Shown piece by piece: positions 28,403-36,283 of a stretch of 64,000 bases of DNA; the stretch's first letter is position 1; every line of letters begins with the position of its first letter. The notes below the pieces were generated by a model. It made no database searches and was not told the DNA's origin. It saw only the letters and a list, made by a program, of their open reading frames with translations. This DNA comes from Paracoccus sp. (in: a-proteobacteria) (GTDB taxonomy: Bacteria > Pseudomonadota > Alphaproteobacteria > Rhodobacterales > Rhodobacteraceae), in assembly GCF_030538655.1 (NCBI RefSeq), contig NZ_JAUNTO010000006.1, positions 1 to 64,000 on the forward strand. Reading direction: 5' to 3'. A program made the translations under genes and the position numbers.

Positions 28403-28420
28403 AGGCACCTTCAGGTGCCT
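28403..28420. promoter_or_regulatory. candidate HxlR operator (inverted repeat)
   Basis: AGGCACC (28403-28409) and GGTGCCT (28414-28420) separated by TTCA form an 18-base palindrome in the spacer between the divergent NTF2-like gene and the HxlR gene, 22 bases before the regulator's start. The position suits an autoregulatory site; no functional proof. Confidence 0.4.
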
Positions 28421-28441
28421 GTGACGATATGGGAACAGATC

Positions 28442-28810
28442 ATGGAACGGCCCGCCTGGAATGCTTTCAATACCACCTGTCCAACCCGACAAGTGCTGTC
28501 TTGCATTGCCGATAAATGGGCGGTGCTGATTGTCGGGGCCTTGCGCGAATCTCCTCGCCGCACGGGGCAGTTGCGGCGCATGATCGAGGGTATTTCCCAG
28601 AAAATGCTGACGCAGACCTTGCGCAACCTGGAACGTGATGGACTGGTCAGCCGTCGCGATCTGGGCATCAACCCGCCTGCGGTGGAATATGCGTTGACCC
28701 CTTTGGGGCAATCTCTGGCGCAGATTGTCGATGATCTGCGCCACTGGGCCGAGGGGAATATCGAACAGATTCTGGATGCCCGGCAGCGATTTAATCAACC
28801 GTCAGTGTGA
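28442..28810 (+). CDS. HxlR family transcriptional regulator
   Basis: 122-residue dimeric winged-helix regulator. The HxlR signature is complete: a conserved Cys near the N-terminus (TTCPTRQVL), DKWAVLIVGALRESPRRTGQLRRMI, GISQKMLTQTLRNLERDGLVSR and VEYALTPLGQSL. In YodB/HypR-like members the N-terminal Cys senses quinones, aldehydes or oxidants; here there are two cysteines (TCPTRQVLSC), so thiol sensing is plausible. The frame is open to 28328 but the ATG at 28442 gives the family start. Likely controls itself and the divergent NTF2-like gene. Confidence 0.9.
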   Translation: MERPAWNAFNTTCPTRQVLSCIADKWAVLIVGALRESPRRTGQLRRMIEGISQKMLTQTLRNLERDGLVSRRDLGINPPAVEYALTPLGQSLAQIVDDLRHWAEGNIEQILDARQRFNQPSV

Positions 28811-28860
28811 ACTGCCAGGCAGATTTTGGTGCCGCGCGGGGAGGGTTTTAAACGGGCAGT

Positions 28861-29700
28861 TCAGTGTGATTCTGACGATCTGACGGCCTGCACCCACTCA
28901 CGGATCACCGCCACCGATTCGGGTTCGTCCAGCCATGGGACATGGGCGCGGTCGGGAACTTGGGTGAACAGCATATCGGGGCGGCGGCCGCGCATTTTCT
29001 GAACGCTTTCAACGGACAGCAGGTCAGAGTTCGCGCCCCGGATCAGGGCCATCGGCAGCCCGTCGCACAGGTCGAACAGAGGCCACAGGCTGGGGCTTTC
29101 GCCCGCGAAACCCGCGATAAAGGCGTCACGCAGTTCGGGGTCATAGTTGATCTTCAGCCCCTCAGGGGTCATCTGATAGTGGCGATGCGCATCGCCCAGC
29201 CAGCGGCCTTCGGGGACATTGCGAAAACCGGGGATGGCGCGCGACATACGGTTCGCCATTGATTCATAGGTCTTGGCCGAGGGGTTGCGGCCAACATAGT
29301 CGATGATCCGGTCCAGCCCGTCGCGGTTCAATTCAGGGCCGATGTCGTTCAGGCAGATGCCCAGCAGCCGCGCCTTGTTCATCGCGGCCATGACGATGCC
29401 CACCATGCCGCCGCGCGATGTGCCCAGAATGGCGACCTTTTCAACGCCCAGATGATCCATAAGCTGAAACGCGTCCTGCGCCTCGCGCGGGACGTTATAG
29501 CTGTCGGCCCCTGTCCATTGTGACTGGCCACGACCGCGATAATCCATACGGATCATGCGGCAATCGGCCAGATGCGGTGCCACCCAGTCGAAATCAGCCA
29601 TGGTGCGCGTCAATCCGGCCAGGCAGAGGATCGGCAGGCCCTGACCTTCGTCGGAATAGGCCAGACGAGTGCCGTCATTGGCGTGGAAATACAGCGTCAT
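28861..29700 (-). CDS. alpha/beta hydrolase
   Basis: 279-residue cytoplasmic alpha/beta hydrolase. The oxyanion/HG-type region is LCLAGLTRTMADFDWV, the nucleophile elbow is GTSRGG (Ser), and the C-terminal acid and His lie in ALIRGANSDLLS and VPDRAHVPWLDEPE. An intervening lid region spans about 125-190. Substrate is unknown; the RMDYRGRGQS motif is common to esterase and epoxide-hydrolase-like members. It converges with the HxlR gene; the 9-base sequence TCAGTGTGA occurs at both 3' ends (28802 and 28861). Confidence 0.88.
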   Translation of the reverse strand: MTLYFHANDGTRLAYSDEGQGLPILCLAGLTRTMADFDWVAPHLADCRMIRMDYRGRGQSQWTGADSYNVPREAQDAFQLMDHLGVEKVAILGTSRGGMVGIVMAAMNKARLLGICLNDIGPELNRDGLDRIIDYVGRNPSAKTYESMANRMSRAIPGFRNVPEGRWLGDAHRHYQMTPEGLKINYDPELRDAFIAGFAGESPSLWPLFDLCDGLPMALIRGANSDLLSVESVQKMRGRRPDMLFTQVPDRAHVPWLDEPESVAVIREWVQAVRSSESH

Positions 29701-29873
29701 ACATACCTCTCAACCCCGGAACCATATAACACCGGGGTCGCTTGTCGCGACGTTGCTCCGTGTACATGGCCAGTGAATGCCAAGGCGGCCCACGCCTAAG
29801 ATCGTTATGACTGCCTGACGCGATTCACCTTAGCTGATCGGTTTGGCGGATAAAATGGTATAAGCAGTTCAGT

Positions 29874-30662
29874 TTATAAATTCTCGGATTGGGGCATACC
29901 CAGAACATGATAGCCGCCATCCACGGCAATAATCTCTCCGGTTGTGCTGCCCCCCCAATCGCTGGTCAGCCAGACGGCAGTGCCGCCAATCGCCTCAAGC
30001 GTGGCATTGGCGCGCAGGGGGGCGTTTGCCTCGGTGTGGCGAAAGGTCTTGCGCGCGCCGCCGATGGCTGCGCCTGCTAGGGTTTTCATCGGGCCGGGGC
30101 TGATCGCATTGACGCGGATACCATCAGGGCCAAAGTCATTGGCCAGATAGCGCACGGTCGATTCCAGCGCCGCCTTGGCCACGCCCATGACGTTATAAAA
30201 CGGCGTGACCCGGTTCGACCCGCCATAAGTCAGGGTGATGACCGACGAACCGGCAGCCATCATCGGATGCGCGCGACGCGCCACTTCGATCAGGGAGTAG
30301 CACGAGATTTCAAGGCTGTGCTTGAAGTTTGCCCGGCTGGTGTTCATGAATCGGCCGGTCAGTTCGTCCTTGTTGCTGAAGGCGATGGCGTGGATCAGGA
30401 AATCCAACCGGCCCCAGCGGTCGTTGATCGCTGCAAATGCGGCATCCAGCGACGCATCGTCGGTGACATCGACATCCAGCAGGAAGTCCGACCCGACCGA
30501 GGCGGCCAGCGGCTCGACCCGTTTGCCGAACCCCTCACCCTGATAGGAAAACGCCAGTTCGGCTCCCTGCGCGGCCATGGCACTGGCAATTCCCCACGCG
30601 ATCGAGCGTTCGTTGGCCACGCCCATCACCAGCCCGCGTTTTCCGTTCAGCAAACCCGTCAT
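29874..30662 (-). CDS. fabI: enoyl-[acyl-carrier-protein] reductase FabI
   Basis: 262-residue short-chain dehydrogenase-type enoyl-ACP reductase, the last step of each fatty acid elongation cycle. NADH binding is shown by GVANERSIAWGIA; the catalytic pair is Tyr and Lys in YNVMGVAKAALE; NAISPGPMKTLA covers the substrate loop. It is the third gene of a fabA-fabB-fabI operon, starting four bases downstream of the fabB stop. Triclosan/isoniazid-type inhibitors act on this family. Confidence 0.96.
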   Translation of the reverse strand: MTGLLNGKRGLVMGVANERSIAWGIASAMAAQGAELAFSYQGEGFGKRVEPLAASVGSDFLLDVDVTDDASLDAAFAAINDRWGRLDFLIHAIAFSNKDELTGRFMNTSRANFKHSLEISCYSLIEVARRAHPMMAAGSSVITLTYGGSNRVTPFYNVMGVAKAALESTVRYLANDFGPDGIRVNAISPGPMKTLAGAAIGGARKTFRHTEANAPLRANATLEAIGGTAVWLTSDWGGSTTGEIIAVDGGYHVLGMPQSENL

Positions 30663-30666
30663 GTCA

Positions 30667-31896
30667 TCAATCCCGGTATTTCGATATCACCAGCGACGCA
30701 TTCGTGCCGCCAAAACCAAAGCTGTTCGACATGATTGAATCAAAATCGACATGATCGACACGCGTCGTGGCAATTTCCTGCGGATCCAGTTCGGGGTCAA
30801 GTTCGGTGACATTGGCCGAGGCGGCGATGAAATCGTTCTGCATCATCAGCAGCGAATAGATCGCCTCATGCACGCCGGTCGCGCCAAGGCTGTGCCCGGT
30901 CAGCGATTTGGTGGACGAGATCGGCGGCGTGTTGCCCTGGCCAAAGATGTTGCGGATGGATTTCACCTCGCCAATGTCGCCCACCGGGGTCGAGGTGCCA
31001 TGCGCGTTGATATAGCTGATCGACCGACCTTCGGGTAGGGTGGACATGGCCAGCCGCATCGCCCGCTCGCCGCCCTCGCCCGAGGGGGCCACCATGTCGT
31101 AGCCGTCGCTGGTCGCGCCATAGCCGGTGACTTCGGCATAGATTTTCGCGCCACGCGCCAGGGCATGAGACAGTTCTTCCAGCACCACCACGCCGCCGCC
31201 GCCTGCGATCACGAAACCATCGCGGGTGGCGTCATAGGGCCGCGATGCGGTTTCCGGCGAGTCGTTGTATTTCGACGACATGGCCCCCATCGCGTCGAAC
31301 AGGCAGGAGAGCGTCCAGTCCAGTTCCTCGCCGCCACCGGCGAATACGATGTCCTGCTTGCCCATCTGAATCAGTTCCGTGCCGTTGCCGATGCAATGCG
31401 CCGAGGTCGAACAGGCCGAGGTGATGGAATAATTCACGCCCTTGATCTTGAACGGCGTCGCCAGACAGGCGCTGTTGGTGGACGACATGCAGCGCGTCAC
31501 CATGAACGGTCCCATCCGTTTCGGGCTACCCTTTTCGATAACGATCTGATGCGCATCGAAAAAGTTCGATGTGGACGGCCCGCCGGACCCCATGACAAGC
31601 CCGGTGCGCGGGTTGGACACATCGGCCTCATCCAGCCCGCTGTCCTTGATCGCCTGTTCCATGGCGATAAAGTTATAGGCCGCGCCCGGTCCCATAAACC
31701 GCAGGTTACGCTTGTCGATATGGTCTTCCAGCACGATCTGCGGCATCCCGTGGATCTGGCTGCGAAAGCCTTTTTCGGCATATTCCGGCGCCGCGACGAT
31801 GCCCGACCGGCCCGCGCGCAGGCTGTCGGTGACTTCGCTGGCATTGTTGCCGATGGGCGAGACGATCCCCAGCCCGGTAATGACGACGCGGCGCAT
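30667..31896 (-). CDS. fabB: beta-ketoacyl-ACP synthase I
   Basis: 409-residue thiolase-fold condensing enzyme required for elongating unsaturated fatty acids. The catalytic triad is Cys in [14 protein letters not shown], His in [12 protein letters not shown] and His in [12 protein letters not shown]. The N-terminus [15 protein letters not shown] is typical. Placement between fabA and fabI confirms the FabB rather than FabF assignment. 15 bases separate it from fabA, so one transcript is expected. Confidence 0.96.
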   Translation of the reverse strand: MRRVVITGLGIVSPIGNNASEVTDSLRAGRSGIVAAPEYAEKGFRSQIHGMPQIVLEDHIDKRNLRFMGPGAAYNFIAMEQAIKDSGLDEADVSNPRTGLVMGSGGPSTSNFFDAHQIVIEKGSPKRMGPFMVTRCMSSTNSACLATPFKIKGVNYSITSACSTSAHCIGNGTELIQMGKQDIVFAGGGEELDWTLSCLFDAMGAMSSKYNDSPETASRPYDATRDGFVIAGGGGVVVLEELSHALARGAKIYAEVTGYGATSDGYDMVAPSGEGGERAMRLAMSTLPEGRSISYINAHGTSTPVGDIGEVKSIRNIFGQGNTPPISSTKSLTGHSLGATGVHEAIYSLLMMQNDFIAASANVTELDPELDPQEIATTRVDHVDFDSIMSNSFGFGGTNASLVISKYRD

Positions 31897-31911
31897 GAGC
31901 CACCTCCTGAG

Positions 31912-32421
31912 TTAGCTTTCCGACAGTGCGACCTTCATATCTTTGACCTGATAGATCAGTTCGCCATCCGCCTCGACGCGGCCATCGGCCACGCCCATGG
32001 TCAGGCGGCGGGTCTGCACGGCTTTGGTGAAATCGACGTGATAACGCAGCAGCTTGCGGTCGGGGCGGACCATGCCGGTCAGCTTGACCTCGCCCACGCC
32101 AAGCGCATAACCGCGCCCCTGCCAGCCGCGCCAGCCAAGGTTAAAGCCGGTCAGTTGCCACAGCCCGTCAAGGCCAAGGCAGCCCGGCATGATCGGGTTA
32201 CCGGGGAAATGGCAGTCAAAGAACCACAGATCGGGGGTAATATCGAATTCCGCGACCACATGACCTTTGCCATGTTCGCCGCCATCTTCGGAAATATCGG
32301 TGATGCGATCCATCATCAGCATCGGCGGGGCGGGCAGTTGCGCGTTGCCCGGCCCGAACAGTTCGCCGCGCGCGCAGGCCAGAAGATCTTCCTTGTCAAA
32401 GCTGGTCTTGTCCAATGCCAT
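31912..32421 (-). CDS. fabA: 3-hydroxydecanoyl-ACP dehydratase/isomerase
   Basis: 169-residue hotdog-fold enzyme that dehydrates 3-hydroxydecanoyl-ACP and isomerises trans-2- to cis-3-decenoyl-ACP, the branch point for unsaturated fatty acids. The active-site His and Asp lie in [21 protein letters not shown]. The frame is open far upstream, but the ATG at 32421 gives the family N-terminus [19 protein letters not shown]. It heads the fab operon. The iron regulator gene irr, often upstream in relatives, is absent; a decayed cytochrome gene occupies that side. Confidence 0.96.
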   Translation of the reverse strand: MALDKTSFDKEDLLACARGELFGPGNAQLPAPPMLMMDRITDISEDGGEHGKGHVVAEFDITPDLWFFDCHFPGNPIMPGCLGLDGLWQLTGFNLGWRGWQGRGYALGVGEVKLTGMVRPDRKLLRYHVDFTKAVQTRRLTMGVADGRVEADGELIYQVKDMKVALSES

Positions 32422-32705
32422 CCGGCCGTTTCCCCCTTGCGCGCACCAGTCGGGCCGCGCCCTATGACCGGGCCACCCAGCCCGGATCGCTGAAATATCG
32501 CCAAACGGTCTAGCACCCACAGCGCGCGCCACGCAAGGGCGTGAGAAGGAAGACATCTTGCCCTTGTTCTGCCGGTGCAGGCTGATTGTTTCAGATCTAT
32601 GCCACAGATTTTGCAATTCCAACATTCCTATACCTTGATGTAAAGATTTGAGGGGATGGCTCATATCGAAATCATATAATTTTACGCTGCCTGTCGTGAT
32701 TACGT

Positions 32706-33474
32706 TTTCGGGGTGTCGTTGCCGCGCAAGAGGCACCTGAAATCGACCTGACCATTTGGGGAATCAGCGATGTCGAGGCGCTGCCCTATGACGATTATGG
32801 CGTAATGATCCGCTATGGCCTGCAACTGGCGACGGAGCCTATGCCATATCATGCCTGAGGTGCTGATCCGGCAATTCGTGATGGTGGGAACCACCTGTTC
32901 TGCACCAGTTGCCATCAGAATAATGCGGCTTAATCTTATGCGATGCCATGGGCGGACATGACGATGGTATCGCCGCAATATCGCGCGAAGTTCCGGTCGA
33001 AGCGACGATCACGGGCGGTGAGTTCAGCGAATTGCCGCCCCGGACCGCGCCGCCGATTTTCGGGCAGGTGCGCTGGTCTATGCCAAACAGTGCGCTGTTT
33101 GCTGGGCAGCGGCGGGGCAGGCGATGCGTAAGGTTATCTGCATCCGGCGGTTGCGGACGGTGATAGCTATAATGACGGGGCAGGGATGTGTCGCGTGCTG
33201 ACGGCCTGTCGTTTCATCCTGAACAACATGTCGCAGGGTGACGCCCCCACCGCCCGTCAATTGATCGAGGATCAGGTCTCTGACGTGTCCCTTATCTATC
33301 CTCGCTGCCGTGCGGCGGCAAACCGGGGATGGAACCGATTTCCCTGATCTTTTGGGCAAGGTGCCGACATGTCCTTTGCACAGGGTGGTCGTGATTTCCC
33401 GGCTTGAACAGCACACATACGGCCCGTTCAAGCCGATTGCCGATGAGTAGGCCGCCGAACAGAAGACCCGGTAA
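32706..33474 (+). pseudogene. decayed TsdA-like (COG3258) diheme c-type cytochrome gene
   Basis: No intact frame, but successive plus-strand fragments line up with one diheme cytochrome c of the thiosulfate dehydrogenase family. In order: [16 protein letters not shown] (mature N-terminus); DYGVMIRYGLQLATE; a TGA at 32856; GADPAIRDGGNHLFCTSCHQ with heme motif CTSCH (32901-32915); a TAA at 32931; then a frame change to GALVYAKQCAVCW (33073-33105), where the second heme motif has lost its His; another frame change to SYNDGAGMCRVLTACRFI (about 33165); and finally QHTYGPFKPIADE before TAG at 33448. The signal peptide and part of the middle are missing. Family match is from memory. Confidence 0.8.
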
Positions 33475-33519
33475 GAGGCCGAGCGTAGGGTGTGACTGGC
33501 AACGGAGCCACGCGCCGGG

Positions 33520-34386
33520 TCAGAACCACTGGCCCGGCTCCATCAGCCCAAGGTCCAGCAATTGCCGGGATGTCCACTGAAAGTCGATCGAGGCAGGGCC
33601 GGCCAGGTTCCGCGCCACCTCGCGCGTGTTGGGGTTGGCCATCAGGCCCTTGGCCAGCCGGAATGAGGCAACCGCGCCGGTCAGGTTATGGTGCCAGGGG
33701 CAGGACAAGGTGTTGTAATCAGGCAGGTTAAAGCGGTGATCGGCCCGCAGCCGCAGCCCCGGTGCACTGCGAAACAGTGCCGGGCGGTTCAGCGGGCGGC
33801 TGGCGGGCGGGATATGTTCTTCGTGCCGCCAGCGGGGACCGCCAAAAATATCAATATGGCTGTCGTCATAGCTGCCATCGGGCAGGGGGCGAACCAGTGA
33901 AAAATAGCCGCGGCCATCGAACTGCGCCCGTTCGGGATTGACGGCAGCGCCGGTCTGCGCCGCGTCGGGATTATACAGATCAACGGTGCAGATCAGCATC
34001 GCATTGCGCCGTTCCTCGGCGTGAAAGGTCAGCAGTTCGACAACAGACCGGCTTTCACAAAAGGGATAGAACAGGAATTCGGCGTTAAAGCCGTAATACA
34101 GCCATGTTCCCGCCGGAACGGCATCGTTCACCGCATTCACAGCGCCTGCGTGTGATCCGGGCGCGCGTGCGTCCCATGTCAGGCAGGTGACGCGTGTGGC
34201 CATGTCGTCGGGGATGTCGGGGGTTTCGGGCGATAGGGCCAGAACGTGACGAAAGCCCAGGTCAAGATGATGGCGCAGTGTTTCGACAACCAGCACACGA
34301 TCTTCGCACAGGATCAGCGCCAGCGGGCCACGTCGCAGCACCGCCGGATTCCTGCCCAGCCAGTCCGTCAGATGTGGCGCTGTCAC
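33520..34386 (-). CDS. glycosyltransferase family 2-like protein
   Basis: 288-residue protein resembling the GT2-like/GT92 proteins of Rhodobacteraceae: an N-terminal Rossmann-type start, a central WLYYGFNAEFLFYPFCESRSV segment and a C-terminal HHNLTGAVASF block with conserved His residues. There is no membrane segment. The acceptor and donor sugars are unknown and I see no clean DxD motif in the expected place, so the assignment is moderate. The start is GTG, overlapping by four bases the stop of the Ala-rich protein gene upstream; the two genes form an operon. Confidence 0.6.
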   Translation of the reverse strand: MTAPHLTDWLGRNPAVLRRGPLALILCEDRVLVVETLRHHLDLGFRHVLALSPETPDIPDDMATRVTCLTWDARAPGSHAGAVNAVNDAVPAGTWLYYGFNAEFLFYPFCESRSVVELLTFHAEERRNAMLICTVDLYNPDAAQTGAAVNPERAQFDGRGYFSLVRPLPDGSYDDSHIDIFGGPRWRHEEHIPPASRPLNRPALFRSAPGLRLRADHRFNLPDYNTLSCPWHHNLTGAVASFRLAKGLMANPNTREVARNLAGPASIDFQWTSRQLLDLGLMEPGQWF

Positions 34387-35045
34387 TGCATGACCGCCTT
34401 GACCTGCTCTAGTGCCGAACGCAGCAGGTCCGGGTTCGATTGCGCGCTGGATACCAGACGTTTCAGCGTTTCCTTTTGCGCGGCGGGAATGGTGGACGCC
34501 TCGATGATCGCCGTCACCTGATCCAGATCAAAGCCCTCGGGGGTCAGCACCGTCTCGATCTGCGCGGCGGTGGCGGCGGCGTCTGCCGCGCGCTCGGTCG
34601 CGGCGGCGGCCTGGAATGCGGCATCGCTGGCCTGTTCCGAGGCGGCGGCATCGGCGGGTGCGCGGGCGGCAGCATCGGCGGCGCGGTCTGCGGCATCCAG
34701 CGCCTGTTCGGCAGCGGCCTCGGCCTCGGCGGCGGCGTCACCGGCGGCAGGCACGGCGGCCTCGGTCGCGGCGCGGCTGGCTTCGGCGGCGGCATCGGCG
34801 GCGGTGGCGGCGGCATCCGCCGCCGCATCGGCTGCCTGCGTCGCGGTCGCGGCGGATTCGGCTGTGGCCTGTGCATCGCCGGCGGCCTGACCGGCGGTTG
34901 ATGCAGCCTCGCCCGCCGGCGTGTCAGGGGCGGATTCGCTGGTCGTCTGCACAGGTGCCGGGCGCGGGGCATTCGCCGTCCACCACCACCAGCCGCCGCC
35001 GATCAGCAATGCAAGGATCAAGACGGGCAAAAGCAGGCGGCGCAT
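34383..35045 (-). CDS. membrane-anchored Ala-rich helical protein
   Basis: 220 residues. A single N-terminal transmembrane helix (3-23, LLLPVLILALLIGGGWWWW) leads to a long region (about 45-155) made almost only of Ala with regularly spaced Asp, Glu, Gln, Arg and Thr, predicted as one long amphipathic helix or coiled coil. A distinct C-terminal domain (about 160-220) begins IETVLTPEGFDLDQVTAIIEA and lacks the Ala bias. The bulk should lie in the periplasm. No family is recognised. A protein with the same layout is encoded at 61111-61737. It is co-transcribed with the glycosyltransferase-like gene. Confidence 0.75.
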   Translation of the reverse strand: MRRLLLPVLILALLIGGGWWWWTANAPRPAPVQTTSESAPDTPAGEAASTAGQAAGDAQATAESAATATQAADAAADAAATAADAAAEASRAATEAAVPAAGDAAAEAEAAAEQALDAADRAADAAARAPADAAASEQASDAAFQAAAATERAADAAATAAQIETVLTPEGFDLDQVTAIIEASTIPAAQKETLKRLVSSAQSNPDLLRSALEQVKAVMQ

Positions 35046-35155
35046 GAGTTATCCTTTCAGCGGGTTGCGGGCGATGTATCGCACAGGCAGGTGGGGCGCA
35101 AAAGCCAAAGCAAGGCTCATTCCGCCCACAATCGTCACGCCACGATCAAATCCGG

Positions 35156-35184
35156 TTGAATCGGGGCGCGGGAATCCTTATTTT
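35156..35184 (+). promoter_or_regulatory. infC: candidate sigma-70 promoter of infC
   Basis: TTGAAT (35156-35161) and TATTTT (35179-35184) are separated by 17 bases and sit 38 bases before the infC start codon. Both hexamers are good matches for a housekeeping promoter; the start site would fall near 35191. Confidence 0.5.
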
Positions 35185-35221
35185 TACGCCACTTCATACA
35201 AACCACCGAAGGAATTAAGCC

Positions 35222-35761
35222 ATAGCCCGCAGACCGCACAACGCGCCGCCCACCCGCGACACCGGACCCCGCGTCAATGAAAGAATCCGCGTCGCAGAAA
35301 TCCGCCTGATCGGCCCCGATGGTGAGAATGTGGGCGTCGTGCCCCCTTCGGTCGGGCTGCGGATGGCCGAAGAGGCCGGGCTTGATCTGGTCGAAATCTC
35401 GCCGAACGCGACCCCGCCGGTCTGCAAGGTGATGGACCTCGGCAAGTTCAAATACGAACAACAAAAACGCGAAGCCGAAGCCCGGAAAAAGCAGAAAGTG
35501 ATCGAAATCAAAGAGATCAAGTTCCGCCCCGGCACCGATACGCATGACTACGAAGTCAAGATGCGTTCCGTCATGAAATTCCTTGACGAAGGCGACAAGG
35601 TAAAGGTCACGCTGCGGTTCCGCGGGCGCGAGATGGCGCACCAGGATCTGGGGCTGGAACTGCTGAACCGCGTCAAGGATGATGTGGGCGAGGCGGGCAA
35701 GATCGAATCGATGCCCAAGCTGGAAGGCCGGCAGATGGTCATGATGATCGCGCCGCGTTAA
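35222..35761 (+). CDS. infC: translation initiation factor IF-3 (AUA start)
   Basis: 179-residue IF-3, which binds the 30S subunit, prevents premature 50S joining and checks start codon-anticodon pairing. The N-domain (about 15-85) has [22 protein letters not shown] and a linker rich in Lys/Glu; the C-domain (about 92-175) includes [16 protein letters not shown] and [14 protein letters not shown]. No ATG/GTG/TTG fits the family N-terminus [12 protein letters not shown] at 35222 does, with AAGGA eight bases before it. Rare start codons on infC allow IF-3 to repress its own translation. An intrinsic terminator follows. Confidence 0.95.
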   Translation: MARRPHNAPPTRDTGPRVNERIRVAEIRLIGPDGENVGVVPPSVGLRMAEEAGLDLVEISPNATPPVCKVMDLGKFKYEQQKREAEARKKQKVIEIKEIKFRPGTDTHDYEVKMRSVMKFLDEGDKVKVTLRFRGREMAHQDLGLELLNRVKDDVGEAGKIESMPKLEGRQMVMMIAPR

Positions 35762-35783
35762 GGGCGCTTTGATCTGAACACGG

Positions 35784-35811
35784 GGCCGCGCGGCGTTGCG
35801 CGGCCTTTTTT
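35784..35811 (+). terminator. intrinsic terminator of infC
   Basis: GGCCGCGC (35784-35791), a six-base loop and GCGCGGCC (35798-35805) followed directly by six T residues. It lies 23 bases after the infC stop and 13 bases before dut, so dut needs read-through or a promoter inside this short gap. Confidence 0.9.
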
Positions 35812-35824
35812 ATGGGGAAAGCAG

Positions 35825-36283
35825 ATGAGCCGACCAATCATCAGGGTGATGCGCGATACAGGCGCCGACGTGGCGCTGCCTTTGCCGTCTTACGCCACCG
35901 CAGGGGCGGCGGGGGCCGATCTGCGCGCCGATCTGGGTGGCTCTGCGGTCACGTTGATGCCGGGCGAGCGGCGGATTATCCCCACCGGGTTGCGGGTGCA
36001 GATCCCTGATGGCTGGGAAATCCAGATCCGTCCCCGATCCGGGCTGGCGCTGAAATCCGGGCTGAGCCTGCCTAATACCCCCGGCACCATCGACAGTGAC
36101 TATCGCGGTCCTCTGGGCGTGCTGATGATTAACCTTGATGGCCAGCCGCAGACCATCACCCATGGCGAGCGTATCGCGCAAATGATCGTCGCCCCCGCCC
36201 CGCAGGCGCGATTCGAACTGGTCACGGAACTGGACGACAGCGAACGCGGGCAGGGTGGTTTCGGCTCGACCGGGCGCGGCTGA
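35825..36283 (+). CDS. dut: dUTP diphosphatase
   Basis: 152-residue trimeric dUTPase that hydrolyses dUTP to dUMP, keeping uracil out of DNA and feeding ThyX. The five motifs are visible: AGAAGADLRAD, RPRSGLALKSGL, IDSDYRGPLGV, RIAQMIVAP and the flexible C-terminal arm GQGGFGSTGRG. It starts 13 bases after the infC terminator and its stop overlaps the next gene by one base. Confidence 0.96.
   Translation: MSRPIIRVMRDTGADVALPLPSYATAGAAGADLRADLGGSAVTLMPGERRIIPTGLRVQIPDGWEIQIRPRSGLALKSGLSLPNTPGTIDSDYRGPLGVLMINLDGQPQTITHGERIAQMIVAPAPQARFELVTELDDSERGQGGFGSTGRG

Noticed and set aside
32700..32978. 92-residue minus-strand ORF upstream of fabA (an irr-like gene was considered)
   Set aside because: The sequence has no Fur/Irr features; the plus strand of the same bases carries the decayed cytochrome gene, of which this is the shadow.
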